The notes under the pieces were generated by a model that had not been told where the DNA came from, did no database searches, and saw only the letters and a program-made list of their open reading frames with translations. The translations under genes and the position numbers were made by a program. Positions 36,336-44,975 of a DNA stretch of 64,000 nt are shown piece after piece (position 1 is the first letter of the stretch; every line of letters starts with the position of its first letter). Source of the stretch: Alicyclobacillus pomorum DSM 14955 (lineage in GTDB: Bacteria > Bacillota > Bacilli > Alicyclobacillales > Alicyclobacillaceae); the NCBI RefSeq assembly GCF_000472905.1, contig NZ_AXAR01000006.1:124001-188000 (forward strand). Reading direction: 5' to 3'.

Positions 36336-37723
36336 AAGAGGCGCTGGTGGGCCCCATCTCACGGGAACAGTTGCAGACGGCCATGGAAGTCGGCGACATC
36401 GACACCGTCGTCGTCGCCATTTGCGACATGCAAGGCCGTTTGATGGGCAAGCGGCTGACCGCAGACTTTTGCCTGCGCGGTGGGTTGGATCATGGAACGC
36501 ACTTCTGTCAGTACCTGCTCGGCACCGACATGGAGATGAACACGCCGGACGGCTACGCCTTGATGCACTGGGAAACCGGCTACGGAGACTGGCTGGCCAA
36601 GCCGGATTGGTCCACGCTGCGCGTTCTTCCGTGGTATGAGAAGACAGCCGTGGTGCTGGCCAATCCATACGACGACGAGACGGACAGCCCGGTTCCCGTG
36701 GCGCCGCGCAACATCCTGCAGCGCCAATTGGGTCGCGTGGATGGCCTCGGTTATCGCCCCATGATGGCGAGCGAACTGGAATTCTACCTGTTTCGGCAAA
36801 GCTTCGAGGACGTCGCGGCGCACGGTTTCGAGCCCTCCGCCATCCGTCCCGCTGGCCACTACAACGAAGACTACAACCTCTTGCAAGGATGGCGAAATGA
36901 GTCGGTGTACCGCCTCATCCGGAACCACATGGTGAAAGCCGGCATTCCAGTGGAGTCGTCGAAGGGGGAAGCTGCTGTTGGACAGCACGAGATCAATTTC
37001 ACCTACACCGACGCGTTGCCCGCAGCCGACCAGCACGTGCTGTTTAAGCACGGCACCAAAGAGATCTGCATGCAAGAGGGCGTCGCTGTGACGTTTATGG
37101 CAAAGCCGCACCACGCGTGGACCGGGTCCAGTGGGCATCTGCACATCAGCCTGTGGGATTTAGATGGGCATTGCAACCTGTTTTACGATCCGGACGGCTC
37201 CCCCTACGGCATGTCCGCCCTGATGCAATCCTTCCTGGCTGGGTTGCTCGCGAACATCCGCGCGTTTTCTCTCTTTGTCGCCTCCAATGTGAATTCGTAC
37301 AAACGGTACGCACTGGGCAGTTGGGCGCCTGTGAACGCCGTATGGAGTCGGGATAACCGCACCGCCGGATTTCGCATTGTCGGACGCGGGCAGAGCCTGC
37401 GCATTGAATGCCGCATCCCGGGGGCCGATGTCAACCCCTACCTGGCGTATTCCGCACTGCTCGCCGCAGGTCTCCATGGCGTGGAAAGTGGCTTGCGCCT
37501 TCCAGACGAGTTTAAAGGAAACGCCTATGCGAGCGGACACGCCGCGCGGGTCCCACACTCGCTGTACGAAGCGATGCAGACGTGGCGTGAGAGCGACGTG
37601 GTCCGACAGTCGTTTGGCGATACGGTGACAGACCATTACTACCACATGGCGCTCGTGGAGCAACAGGCATACGACGCTGTGGTCACGGATTGGGAGCGAT
37701 CGCGGTACTTTGAACAGGGTTGA
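36332..37723 (+). CDS. Glutamine synthetase family protein, gamma-glutamyl-amine ligase (PuuA-like)
   Basis: It uses ATP to join glutamate to an amine, the first step of the gamma-glutamylated putrescine-type route. The 463-residue protein shows the GS beta-grasp start (DMQGRLMGKRLTADF), the catalytic barrel with ASELEFYLF, KGEAAVGQHEINFTY, VTFMAKPHHAWTGSSGHLH and RIECRIPGADVNPYLAYSA. The adenylylation loop of GlnA is absent, as in PuuA and related ligases. The true amine (putrescine, isopropylamine, ethanolamine or other) cannot be read from sequence. ATG 36332 overlaps the upstream stop and follows GGAGAGGAAG. Confidence 0.88.
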   Translation: MKEALVGPISREQLQTAMEVGDIDTVVVAICDMQGRLMGKRLTADFCLRGGLDHGTHFCQYLLGTDMEMNTPDGYALMHWETGYGDWLAKPDWSTLRVLPWYEKTAVVLANPYDDETDSPVPVAPRNILQRQLGRVDGLGYRPMMASELEFYLFRQSFEDVAAHGFEPSAIRPAGHYNEDYNLLQGWRNESVYRLIRNHMVKAGIPVESSKGEAAVGQHEINFTYTDALPAADQHVLFKHGTKEICMQEGVAVTFMAKPHHAWTGSSGHLHISLWDLDGHCNLFYDPDGSPYGMSALMQSFLAGLLANIRAFSLFVASNVNSYKRYALGSWAPVNAVWSRDNRTAGFRIVGRGQSLRIECRIPGADVNPYLAYSALLAAGLHGVESGLRLPDEFKGNAYASGHAARVPHSLYEAMQTWRESDVVRQSFGDTVTDHYYHMALVEQQAYDAVVTDWERSRYFEQG

Positions 37724-37781
37724 TGGAGGGTCTACCGGTACAGTCAGCGAGTGCCAACCACAAGACAGGAGGGACATTGGG

Positions 37782-38549
37782 ATGAGACTGCAGGACAAAG
37801 TCTGTGTCATTACGGGCGCGGGCAGCGGCATGGGACGCACTGCCGCCCACCTGTTTGCAAAAGAAGGCGCCAGAGTCGCGGTGTTTGAGGTCAACGAATC
37901 CGCTGCGAAAGAAACCGTAGCATCCGTGCTGGAGTCCGGCGGCGTCGCGAGTTGCCACGTGTGCAACGTCGCCGACGAGGGCAGCGTGAAGCGCGCGGTT
38001 GCAGAGACCATCCAGCAGTACGGGCGAATAGACGTGTTGTACAACAACGCCGGGATCATGCCAGAGGCGGACCATTCGGTCATCGACACGCCGGTGGAAG
38101 TCTGGGACCAGGTGATGAACATCAATGCGCGAGGCATCTTCCTCATGTGCAAGCACGTCATCCCGCACATGGTGAGCCAAGGAAAAGGGGCCATCATCAA
38201 CATCGCGTCGTTCGTTGCGTTCATGGGCTGCACAGTTCCGCAGGACGCGTACACCGCCTCCAAAGGCGCCGTGGTCTCGCTAACCCGGAGTCTGGCGGTG
38301 CAGTTCCGGCCTAAAGGCATCCGCACCAACGCCATCTGCCCCGGTCCCATTGAAACGCCGCTGATGACCGAATGGTTGCTGAACGACGAGGCAGCGCGCA
38401 CCATCCGGCTCAGCCGCCAACCGAGCGGGCGCTTTGGAAAGCCCGAAGACATCGTGCATGCGGCCATCTACCTCGCTTCCGACGAGTCCGACTGGACCAA
38501 CGGTGCGATGCTCCACATCGACGGCGGCATTACGGTGAACTACTTCTAA
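37782..38549 (+). CDS. SDR-family oxidoreductase
   Basis: This classical short-chain dehydrogenase has 255 residues. The cofactor motif TGAGSGMGRTAA, the NNAG loop, the Ser in INIASF and the catalytic YTASK are all present, followed by the PGPIETPLM substrate loop and a C-terminal MLHIDGGITVNYF. ATG 37782 follows AGGAGGGACATTGGG. The cluster has no PuuB-type amine oxidase, so this enzyme may handle a hydroxyl or amine intermediate instead, which is an inference. It lies 58 bases past the puuA-like gene. Confidence 0.88.
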   Translation: MRLQDKVCVITGAGSGMGRTAAHLFAKEGARVAVFEVNESAAKETVASVLESGGVASCHVCNVADEGSVKRAVAETIQQYGRIDVLYNNAGIMPEADHSVIDTPVEVWDQVMNINARGIFLMCKHVIPHMVSQGKGAIINIASFVAFMGCTVPQDAYTASKGAVVSLTRSLAVQFRPKGIRTNAICPGPIETPLMTEWLLNDEAARTIRLSRQPSGRFGKPEDIVHAAIYLASDESDWTNGAMLHIDGGITVNYF

Positions 38550-38633
38550 TGGTTGCATAGTGGGTGAAGTTGCTTGTGCCCCGCCCTACGCTGGCTATCC
38601 ATTTGATTGTCAGACGAAAGGAGGCATCTACAT

Positions 38634-38774
38634 TTGACTGCGTTCGGCATCTTGCTGCTCGTCGTGACACTGCTTCTGGCCGTTGGCATTGGCACGTTGG
38701 CCAACCGCAACGTCCGGTCTTTCGACGAGTCGGCCCACGAAAACTTTGTGGGCAGTGCGTCACAACGCTTGTGA
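38634..38774 (+). CDS. 46-residue single-span membrane peptide
   Basis: TTG 38634 follows AAAGGAGGCATCTACA, a strong ribosome site. The peptide has one hydrophobic helix at residues 2-22 (FGILLLVVTLLLAVGIGTLA) and then a polar tail NRNVRSFDESAHENF. It lies between the SDR and the amino acid permease, 31 bases before the permease start. Small helices of this kind can act as accessory subunits of transporters (compare MetS with NSS transporters), so it may assist the permease. That role is inferred from position. Confidence 0.65.
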   Translation: MTAFGILLLVVTLLLAVGIGTLANRNVRSFDESAHENFVGSASQRL

Positions 38775-38805
38775 ACGGACACATTCTGGATGGAAGGAAG
38801 TGAGG

Positions 38806-40329
38806 ATGTTGGACAAAAACGCGCAGCTGACGAGTGACAAACAGCTTCTGAACAAATTTGGCTACGCACAGGAGCTCCTGCGGGACATGGGCGGGTTCTC
38901 GAATTTCGCCATCTCGTTTTCCATCATTTCCATCCTCACCGGCGCCGTGTCGCTGTACGGGTACGGCCTGCAGTTCGGCGGGCCAGGCATCATGGGCTTC
39001 GGCTGGCCCCTCGTCGCGTTCTTCGTGTTGCTCATTGCCGCGTCCCTGGCAGAACTCGCATCTGCCATTCCGACCGCAGGCGCGCTCTACCACTGGGCCG
39101 CCATTCTCGGTGGCAGGCGTTGGGGGTGGTACACCGCGTGGATCAACCTGATTGGCCAAATCGGCATTGTGGCCGGCATCGACTACTCCTGTGCGCTCTT
39201 TGCCGATCCGCTCCTCGCCCCCCTCTTTGGCTACACCTCCAACCTGACGACGACGCTCATTGTGTTTGGCGTCATTCTCGTGCTTCACGGCATTTTCAAT
39301 CATATCGGCATTCGCGTCGTCGCTCGGCTCAACGACTTCTCTGCCTGGTACCACATCGCCGTGGTCCTGGTGTTGGTGGTGAGCCTGGCGTTCTTCACCA
39401 AGAACCACCTGCAGCCCTTCAGCTATCTGTACCACGTGGGTCAGACGTTTTCCGGAAAGCCCTATTGGTTGGCATTTATGATTGGACTGCTCCAGGCCCA
39501 GTGGACGTTCACCGGATACGACGCGTCTGCGCACACCATTGAAGAGACCGTCAACCCGCGCGTCCGCGCGCCTTGGGGTATTTTCAACTCCGTTGCCTAT
39601 TCATTTGTCTTCGGCTTCATCATGTTGGCCTTTGTGACGCTGTCCATGCACGACGTGTCCGGCGCCGCGAGTGCATCCAACGGGTTTATTTTCGTCATCA
39701 GCCAGGCGCTCGGGGGAACGTTTGGCACGGTCGTATTGTGGTTGGTGACGTTTGCCATGTGGTTCTGTGGCCTGTCATCCATCACGTCGTTCTCGCGCAT
39801 GATGTACGCCTTCTCGCGCGACAAAGGCATGCCGGGAAGCAGGCACTGGGCGCAAATCAGTAAGAAGTACCGCACGCCCGCCAAGGCCATCTGGCTCGTG
39901 GTGGCACTATCCTTTCTGTTTGCGCTGGTCGACTACGTCATCAAGCAGGTCAATCCGAATGCCACATATACGACCATCGCGTTCCTGACGGCCATCAGCG
40001 TGATTGGCCTGTACATCGCGTACGGCATCCCGGTCTACCTCAAGCTCCGCGCACAAGCGCAAGGGCGTTTCCTGCCAAAACACCTCGGACCGTGGCACCT
40101 CGGACGGTGGAGCAAGTGGATAAACGCCATCAGCTTGCTCTGGATTGTGTTCATCTGCATCATCATGATGATTCCGCCGAACCAAATGGCGCTCTATGCG
40201 GTGGTGGTGCTGCTCATCCTGCTCTTGGTGATGGACTTCGGCTATTACCACCGACATTTTGAGGGGCCGCAGGCCGCGTTGAAAGTCTCCATGGAAGAGA
40301 TCCGGCGGCGCGAGGCGGAGTTGCAGTGA
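38806..40329 (+). CDS. APC-superfamily amino acid/amine permease
   Basis: This 507-residue transporter has twelve or more predicted helices and the APC opening pattern: ELLRDMGGFSNFAISFSIISILTGAVSLYGYGL, then LAELASAIPTAGALYHWAAILGG. The long amino-terminal tail and QWTFTGYDASAHTIEET loop are typical of the GABA/choline/polyamine permease group (BAT1/UGA4-like). It probably imports the amine or GABA-like substrate of this cluster. ATG 38806 follows GGAAGGAAGTGAGG; a longer frame overlapping the small peptide is discarded. It is the last gene of the cluster. Confidence 0.88.
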   Translation: MLDKNAQLTSDKQLLNKFGYAQELLRDMGGFSNFAISFSIISILTGAVSLYGYGLQFGGPGIMGFGWPLVAFFVLLIAASLAELASAIPTAGALYHWAAILGGRRWGWYTAWINLIGQIGIVAGIDYSCALFADPLLAPLFGYTSNLTTTLIVFGVILVLHGIFNHIGIRVVARLNDFSAWYHIAVVLVLVVSLAFFTKNHLQPFSYLYHVGQTFSGKPYWLAFMIGLLQAQWTFTGYDASAHTIEETVNPRVRAPWGIFNSVAYSFVFGFIMLAFVTLSMHDVSGAASASNGFIFVISQALGGTFGTVVLWLVTFAMWFCGLSSITSFSRMMYAFSRDKGMPGSRHWAQISKKYRTPAKAIWLVVALSFLFALVDYVIKQVNPNATYTTIAFLTAISVIGLYIAYGIPVYLKLRAQAQGRFLPKHLGPWHLGRWSKWINAISLLWIVFICIIMMIPPNQMALYAVVVLLILLLVMDFGYYHRHFEGPQAALKVSMEEIRRREAELQ

Positions 40330-40342
40330 GGGTCTCGACGTC

Positions 40343-40396
40343 AAAAAGGGGCCGTCCCACCGCCATCAATTGACGGGCGCAGGGGGACGTCCCCTT
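40343..40396 (-). terminator. Terminator between the permease and ROK genes
   Basis: AAGGGGCCGTCCC pairs with GGGGACGTCCCCTT apart from one bulged or mismatched base. On the minus strand TTTTTGACG follows, so it mainly ends the ROK transcript. Confidence 0.65.
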
Positions 40397-40406
40397 CATG
40401 CATTGT

Positions 40407-41321
40407 TCAACGCTGTGACTGATGCACAAACGGAAGTGAAGCGGCTCCAATAACTCCAGCCTTGGTACCGAGTTGTGCTGCACAAAGACGGATCTTCGTC
40501 GGCGTCGGGTGGAACCGATTCGCGGCCAACGCCTCTCGCAACGAGCGGAACATGGGCTCCCCGATTTGCGACAGACCGCCACCGATGACAATCACCTCGG
40601 GATCGAACAGATTCACGAGGTTGACCAGCCCAATGCCAAGATAGCGGAAGGCGGCATCCAGAATGGACTGCGCCCTTGCTTCGCCGGTTGCGGCGAGTGC
40701 TGCCACTTCTTTCGCAGTCATATCGCGCCCAAAAGCTTCCCTCGCGTTGCGTTGAATGGCCGTTCCCGATGCTAACGCTTCCAAGCACCCTCGGTTGCCG
40801 CACGTACACAGGGGTCCATCGGGCTGGATGATGGTGTGTCCAATCTCCCCAAAGCTCCCCGTGGCTCCTTGTCGTACACGACCATCCACCACCAACCCGG
40901 CACCAATCCCCGTGCTCACGGTGACGTACACCATGTTCTTCGCACCCGCTCCTGCCCCGTAGCGATGCTCCGCGACGGCCGCAGCGTTCGCGTCGTTGTC
41001 CAGGTACACCGGCAGTGAAACGTCGTTCTGAATGATTTCGGGCAAACGGATGCCATCCCATCCCGGTAAATTCGGGGGACCCAGAATCGTTCCTGTGTGC
41101 GGGTTCAAGGGGCCGGGTGCGCCAATCCCGATGCCCAATACATCGTCCCTCGACACGTGCTGAAACATAGCGAGGATGGTGTCTTTGATGCGACGAATCA
41201 CAGACTCCGGCCCCTCCACTCCCAACGTCGGAACCTCAATCGACTGCATGAGCGTGCCGGTTTCGTCCATGATCCCCGTGCAAATTTTCGTACCACCTAC
41301 GTCAACGCCGATGCTGTACAC
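40407..41321 (-). CDS. ROK-family sugar kinase
   Basis: This 304-residue sugar kinase or kinase-like protein lacks an N-terminal DNA-binding domain, so it is an enzyme, not a repressor. The phosphate-1 motif VDVGGTKICTGI opens it. The substrate region has NDANAAAVAE, the ROK signature STGIGAGLVVDGRVRQGATG follows, and the zinc motif is GHTIIQPDGPLCTCGNRGCLE (His plus three Cys). It could phosphorylate glucose, fructose or an amino sugar. GTG 41321 follows AAGGAGGAACACG. It stands between the amine cluster and the spore-surface operon with no clear partner. Confidence 0.9.
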   Translation of the reverse strand: MYSIGVDVGGTKICTGIMDETGTLMQSIEVPTLGVEGPESVIRRIKDTILAMFQHVSRDDVLGIGIGAPGPLNPHTGTILGPPNLPGWDGIRLPEIIQNDVSLPVYLDNDANAAAVAEHRYGAGAGAKNMVYVTVSTGIGAGLVVDGRVRQGATGSFGEIGHTIIQPDGPLCTCGNRGCLEALASGTAIQRNAREAFGRDMTAKEVAALAATGEARAQSILDAAFRYLGIGLVNLVNLFDPEVIVIGGGLSQIGEPMFRSLREALAANRFHPTPTKIRLCAAQLGTKAGVIGAASLPFVHQSQR

Positions 41322-41411
41322 CGTGTTCCTCCTTTCGGAACGTGGCGGTTTCGTGGCGGCTCTCTTGAATCTGAAAACCTTCCATATCGTTGTGCCACTT
41401 GTCTATCCTCA

Positions 41412-42794
41412 TCATAGTCGGTGTGTGATGTTTTTGACCAGATTTTTGATCTCCAAATCCATCATCGAACTTTTGACCAGTACAATCGTATTTTCATCCA
41501 TCAGCCCGTGTAACAGGTGCTCAATGTCCACAATCTCATAACAGCGATACACGTTCTGCTCCTTCATCCCGAGGCGCAGCGCATGTTTAGCAAAGTCTTT
41601 CGCAATCGAACCCCGCGTAATGAGCACATCGACGTTTTGCTCGACCAATTGCTGGCTAATCTGCGCATACTGTTCATCGGCAAACTCACCAAGGGACGCC
41701 ATTCTGCCCAAGACGGCAATTTTTTTCCGACCTTCTGCCAGATCGTCTAGCACTTTCAATGCAGCACGCATCGACGTTGGATTGGAACTCCAGGAATCGT
41801 CAATTACGACGCTGCCGTTGATGCCCGACAGCACATTCACATGGCCCGGCAGATACTGAAAAGAGCGCAGCCGCTCTCCGGCTTCCTCTATACCGAGACC
41901 AAGCATATAGGCGGTGGCGATGGCCGCCAGTGCATTATAGACACTGTGCTGGCCGTACCCAGGCACAAACAGGTGATGGTTCATATGCTGGTACCGCAAA
42001 GTAAAGGCCATACCGCGATTTTCGGTCCGCACGTGTGTTGCCTGGAAATCCGCCCCGTCACCCAAGCCAAAAGTAAGCAGCTTGCCATGAAAAGGTGTAA
42101 AATCAATCTTCTTGATGTTTGGGTCGTCCGTATTGAGCAGAAGTGTCCCTGCATATCCCAGCCCCGGCAGCATCTCTCCCTTGGCCTGAATGTACTCGTC
42201 ATGGGAGGCAAATGCATTCAAATGATCGATGCCGATATTTGTGATCACGCCAATCGTTGGCCGAAAGAACAGACAGCTGTCCAATAAATCGCCTTTCTTT
42301 GCGACCCCTGTTTCGAAGACAGCCACGTTGGTGTCATCGTCAATCCCAAGCAAATAGTCCAAATTAAAGTCAGACGCATTTTTGCTGCGCAAGGTGGCCT
42401 GCACCTGATACTTCTGCGACAAAATATGAGCCACCATTTCCTTGGTGGTGGTCTTGCCGCAAGTACCCGTGATGGCAATCACCGGAATGGAGAACAGCGC
42501 GCGGTAATAGCGCACAAAGTTCCGGTACGCCTCTTCCACGTCTTTCACCCGTACCACCATGTGATGGCTACGGACCTTCGACCACGCGTTCGGATCTTCC
42601 GTGACAATGACACAACCGTCGTAAGGATTCAATCGCCAAGCCCTGACTCGCCGGAAGCGGTCAAACAATAACGTTTGATCCGCTTTTACGTCGATGGGAT
42701 GGTCCACCACGTGCCGAATGTATGTGGGGGCTGTCCCTTGGACGCTCTTGCCGTCAATGTTCGTGAGGACTTCTTGAAAACGGAGCCGCTTCAT
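41412..42794 (-). CDS. Mur ligase family protein, MurF-like
   Basis: Mur ligases form amide bonds on peptidoglycan precursors or other peptides using ATP. The 460-residue protein has the P-loop AITGTCGKTTTKEMV, NIGIDHLNAFASHDEY, FxPGYGQHSVYNALAAIA and the C-terminal domain VIDDSWSSNPTSMRAALKVL, which is MurF-type. Its first ~100 residues are not the usual MurF N-domain, and the gene is not in a cell-wall cluster. It is the last gene of an operon with two ATP-grasp ligases, so it may build a spore-specific peptide or polymer. ATG 42794 follows GGGGGGATCCATCGA. Confidence 0.82.
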   Translation of the reverse strand: MKRLRFQEVLTNIDGKSVQGTAPTYIRHVVDHPIDVKADQTLLFDRFRRVRAWRLNPYDGCVIVTEDPNAWSKVRSHHMVVRVKDVEEAYRNFVRYYRALFSIPVIAITGTCGKTTTKEMVAHILSQKYQVQATLRSKNASDFNLDYLLGIDDDTNVAVFETGVAKKGDLLDSCLFFRPTIGVITNIGIDHLNAFASHDEYIQAKGEMLPGLGYAGTLLLNTDDPNIKKIDFTPFHGKLLTFGLGDGADFQATHVRTENRGMAFTLRYQHMNHHLFVPGYGQHSVYNALAAIATAYMLGLGIEEAGERLRSFQYLPGHVNVLSGINGSVVIDDSWSSNPTSMRAALKVLDDLAEGRKKIAVLGRMASLGEFADEQYAQISQQLVEQNVDVLITRGSIAKDFAKHALRLGMKEQNVYRCYEIVDIEHLLHGLMDENTIVLVKSSMMDLEIKNLVKNITHRL

Positions 42795-42869
42795 TCGATG
42801 GATCCCCCCCAACCCCTTCATAAACTTACGTCGTGCTATCTTATTGTTCAGGGAGGATTTACGGCAACA

Positions 42870-42892
42870 GCCACTTGCACCAGGCAAGTGGC
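42870..42892. repeat. Hairpin between the haloperoxidase and MurF-like genes
   Basis: GCCACTTGC pairs with GCAAGTGGC around a 5-base loop. There is no T-tract, so it is more likely an RNA-processing or weak pausing site than a terminator. Confidence 0.5.
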
Positions 42893-42920
42893 CTATTGAG
42901 TGCCGCCCACGGCATGGGGG

Positions 42921-43751
42921 CTAATGTCTCACTTTGGATTGACAAGACTGGTTAAAATCAAAAGGAATGACTTGAACATATGGCGGCGGAGACAGCTGAG
43001 CATGAAGATCCTTCGTAAAGGGAACGTCAATCTTCTCGCTGGCATTGTTTTCTTCCTTCTTCAGCGTGTGCACCACAATGTGACCAATCTGCCGTCCAAG
43101 TTTCAAACCGTCTTCAAGATCGATTGGAAAATGTACGCCTGCATATAACCGGGAAAGCGCAGCCTCTTCTGCCAGTGCTTTTAATCGAGAAGATTCGGAA
43201 GGGAAAAAGTAACTTAAGATCACTTCCGCACATCCGGCAACGGAAGCATGTCCGGCTACGTAAGTTGGGAAACGTGGTGTACACAGGATGGTGGTTAAAT
43301 CGTGATCCAGTTGATTCGGTCGAGCGACATTATACCGGAATTTTACATACCAGGTGACGACAGTTGCGTCGTTAATCCCGGAATGCACCGCCTTTAAGAT
43401 CCGCCCGGCCATTGGAGGTGTTACGCCATACGTGTCAATCAGGCGGTCAATGATAGGCGTCCACTGCTTGGTCGGCGCACCTGCCCCCCAATACTTGGCT
43501 ATTTGGATTTGTTCATCTGTAATGTTCTCCAAGGTTTCTTGAACCACTTTCAGTTCCTGATTCCATTTGATATGATTTGGATTCTGGATGTCTAAATCGA
43601 ATGTTTTCCCATTGCGGTCCTTCAATTGTCCATCTGCATTGAGTTGGATGTACTCTGTCGACCAAGATCCGGCTAACGGGTCCACGGGATTCGATGGTGG
43701 TTTGTCTTCCCCTGCATAGGGAAGATCGGTCCAACGCTTATATTTCCCCAA
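42921..43751 (-). CDS. Vanadium-haloperoxidase/PAP2-type protein
   Basis: This 276-residue protein carries the three phosphate/vanadate motifs in the right order: KFRYNVARP (KX6RP), PTYVAGHASVAG (PSGH) and SRLYAGVHFPIDLEDG (SRX5HX3D). There is no membrane span, so it fits the soluble vanadium-dependent haloperoxidase group rather than the membrane PAP2 phosphatases. It could oxidise halides for cross-linking or act as a phosphatase. The start is TTG 43751 after GAGGAGGAACTTTACA; the longer frame to 43883 has no site. It is third in a minus-strand operon with ATP-grasp and Mur-type ligases. Confidence 0.82.
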   Translation of the reverse strand: MGKYKRWTDLPYAGEDKPPSNPVDPLAGSWSTEYIQLNADGQLKDRNGKTFDLDIQNPNHIKWNQELKVVQETLENITDEQIQIAKYWGAGAPTKQWTPIIDRLIDTYGVTPPMAGRILKAVHSGINDATVVTWYVKFRYNVARPNQLDHDLTTILCTPRFPTYVAGHASVAGCAEVILSYFFPSESSRLKALAEEAALSRLYAGVHFPIDLEDGLKLGRQIGHIVVHTLKKEENNASEKIDVPFTKDLHAQLSPPPYVQVIPFDFNQSCQSKVRH

Positions 43752-43879
43752 TGTAAAGTTCCTCCTCAAGCTATAGTTGGTTTTCTTATACACAATTCGA
43801 AATGGAGACGAACTGTTACTGACAAACCACATTGATAGTTTGAGAATGGGGAAACATATCGCATGTCGAACCAAATTCG

Positions 43880-44959
43880 TCACCGCTGCGCTATGGTTTG
43901 AGCGATTTGCAAATCGCTGGTTTGCCGATGTTTTGTATGCTGTTCGGCCAAAAATGCGGCATACTGAATTGAATTTCGGACGACATCAAGCTCTAAATAA
44001 AGGCTTGGAGGCGGACCGGGCTTCCAATTCACTTCATAGATCCAGGCCTTTCGCATAGAATCAATCCCAACGTCAATCCCCAGCTCGTCGAAACACTCAT
44101 CGTACACTTCATCCAGGTGGGCGGCCAGTTGAAGGCCGAACTGCTCTAGGTAACACTGCATATTGTAAGCTTCTTCCTCAAATTCGTTTCTCAGAAAAGT
44201 GCCCAAATGGCCAGTATATCCCCCACTGCTTAGATTGGACGTTATGTTTCCGAAACAGGCTATACGATAGTAAACTGAGGTAATCACCCATCTCCCAGTA
44301 CCGTCTTTCTGTACATGGATACGAAAATCGTAAGGTTGTCCCGACCTCGTCATGCACGTGATGTACTTTTGTACGAGTACAGGTTCTTGCAGATACTTTT
44401 CTTGTACGAGTTCAAGCATATCGTCGAATGTACAGTTTGTCGTTTCATCGTTGTTCTCGACAATTTGAAACCGATTGACGCCCAAGCGCTCAATCACAAT
44501 AATTCCGTGACCTTGCGCACCCCACAGCGGTTTTAAAACCACTTTGTCATGCTTGTCAATAAAGGAAGACAAGTCATCTTTGACGTTTTCGAGTTCTCTG
44601 GTTGGAATCAGATATTGTCTGAATGCTCCCGCTTTGTAGAGTCGTTCGTACACGGACATTTTGTCTCCGATAGGATGACTCGTGAAAGGAATACATCTGC
44701 GGAGTTCTGCAATAACAGACCACATTTTTTCACTGCGGGTTGCTTCGTTGTGTATGACGTCCGGAAACCGAACAGTGGTTTCCGACCAATTTCCATTTTG
44801 GTACACCCAACCCGAAATATTTTTCTCATGTAGATGAACGCGCCCAGGCGTGAAATAAACAAAATCAATGCCTTCCGCTTTCGCCACCGAAGCGTACGCA
44901 TAGGCACGTTTTACTTTACGTGGATCCGACCGATAATGAAGGTATCCAATCAATGTCAT
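43880..44959 (-). CDS. YheC/YheD-family ATP-grasp protein
   Basis: YheC and YheD of B. subtilis are spore-coat-associated. The 359-residue protein has an N-terminal YheC/D domain (GYLHYRSDPRKVKRAYAYA and HEKNISGWVYQNGNW) and an ATP-grasp fold: KMSVYERL, VVLKPLWGAQGHGIIVIER, VLVQKYI, YDFRIHVQKDGTG and a closing IYEVNWKPGPPPSL with metal-binding Glu/Asn. It probably forms an amide bond between a carboxylate and an amine. ATG 44959 follows GAGGTGAATTGTGCG. It starts 16 bases after the next ATP-grasp gene, so the two are coupled. Confidence 0.85.
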   Translation of the reverse strand: MTLIGYLHYRSDPRKVKRAYAYASVAKAEGIDFVYFTPGRVHLHEKNISGWVYQNGNWSETTVRFPDVIHNEATRSEKMWSVIAELRRCIPFTSHPIGDKMSVYERLYKAGAFRQYLIPTRELENVKDDLSSFIDKHDKVVLKPLWGAQGHGIIVIERLGVNRFQIVENNDETTNCTFDDMLELVQEKYLQEPVLVQKYITCMTRSGQPYDFRIHVQKDGTGRWVITSVYYRIACFGNITSNLSSGGYTGHLGTFLRNEFEEEAYNMQCYLEQFGLQLAAHLDEVYDECFDELGIDVGIDSMRKAWIYEVNWKPGPPPSLYLELDVVRNSIQYAAFLAEQHTKHRQTSDLQIAQTIAQR

Positions 44960-44975
44960 CGCACAATTCACCTCG

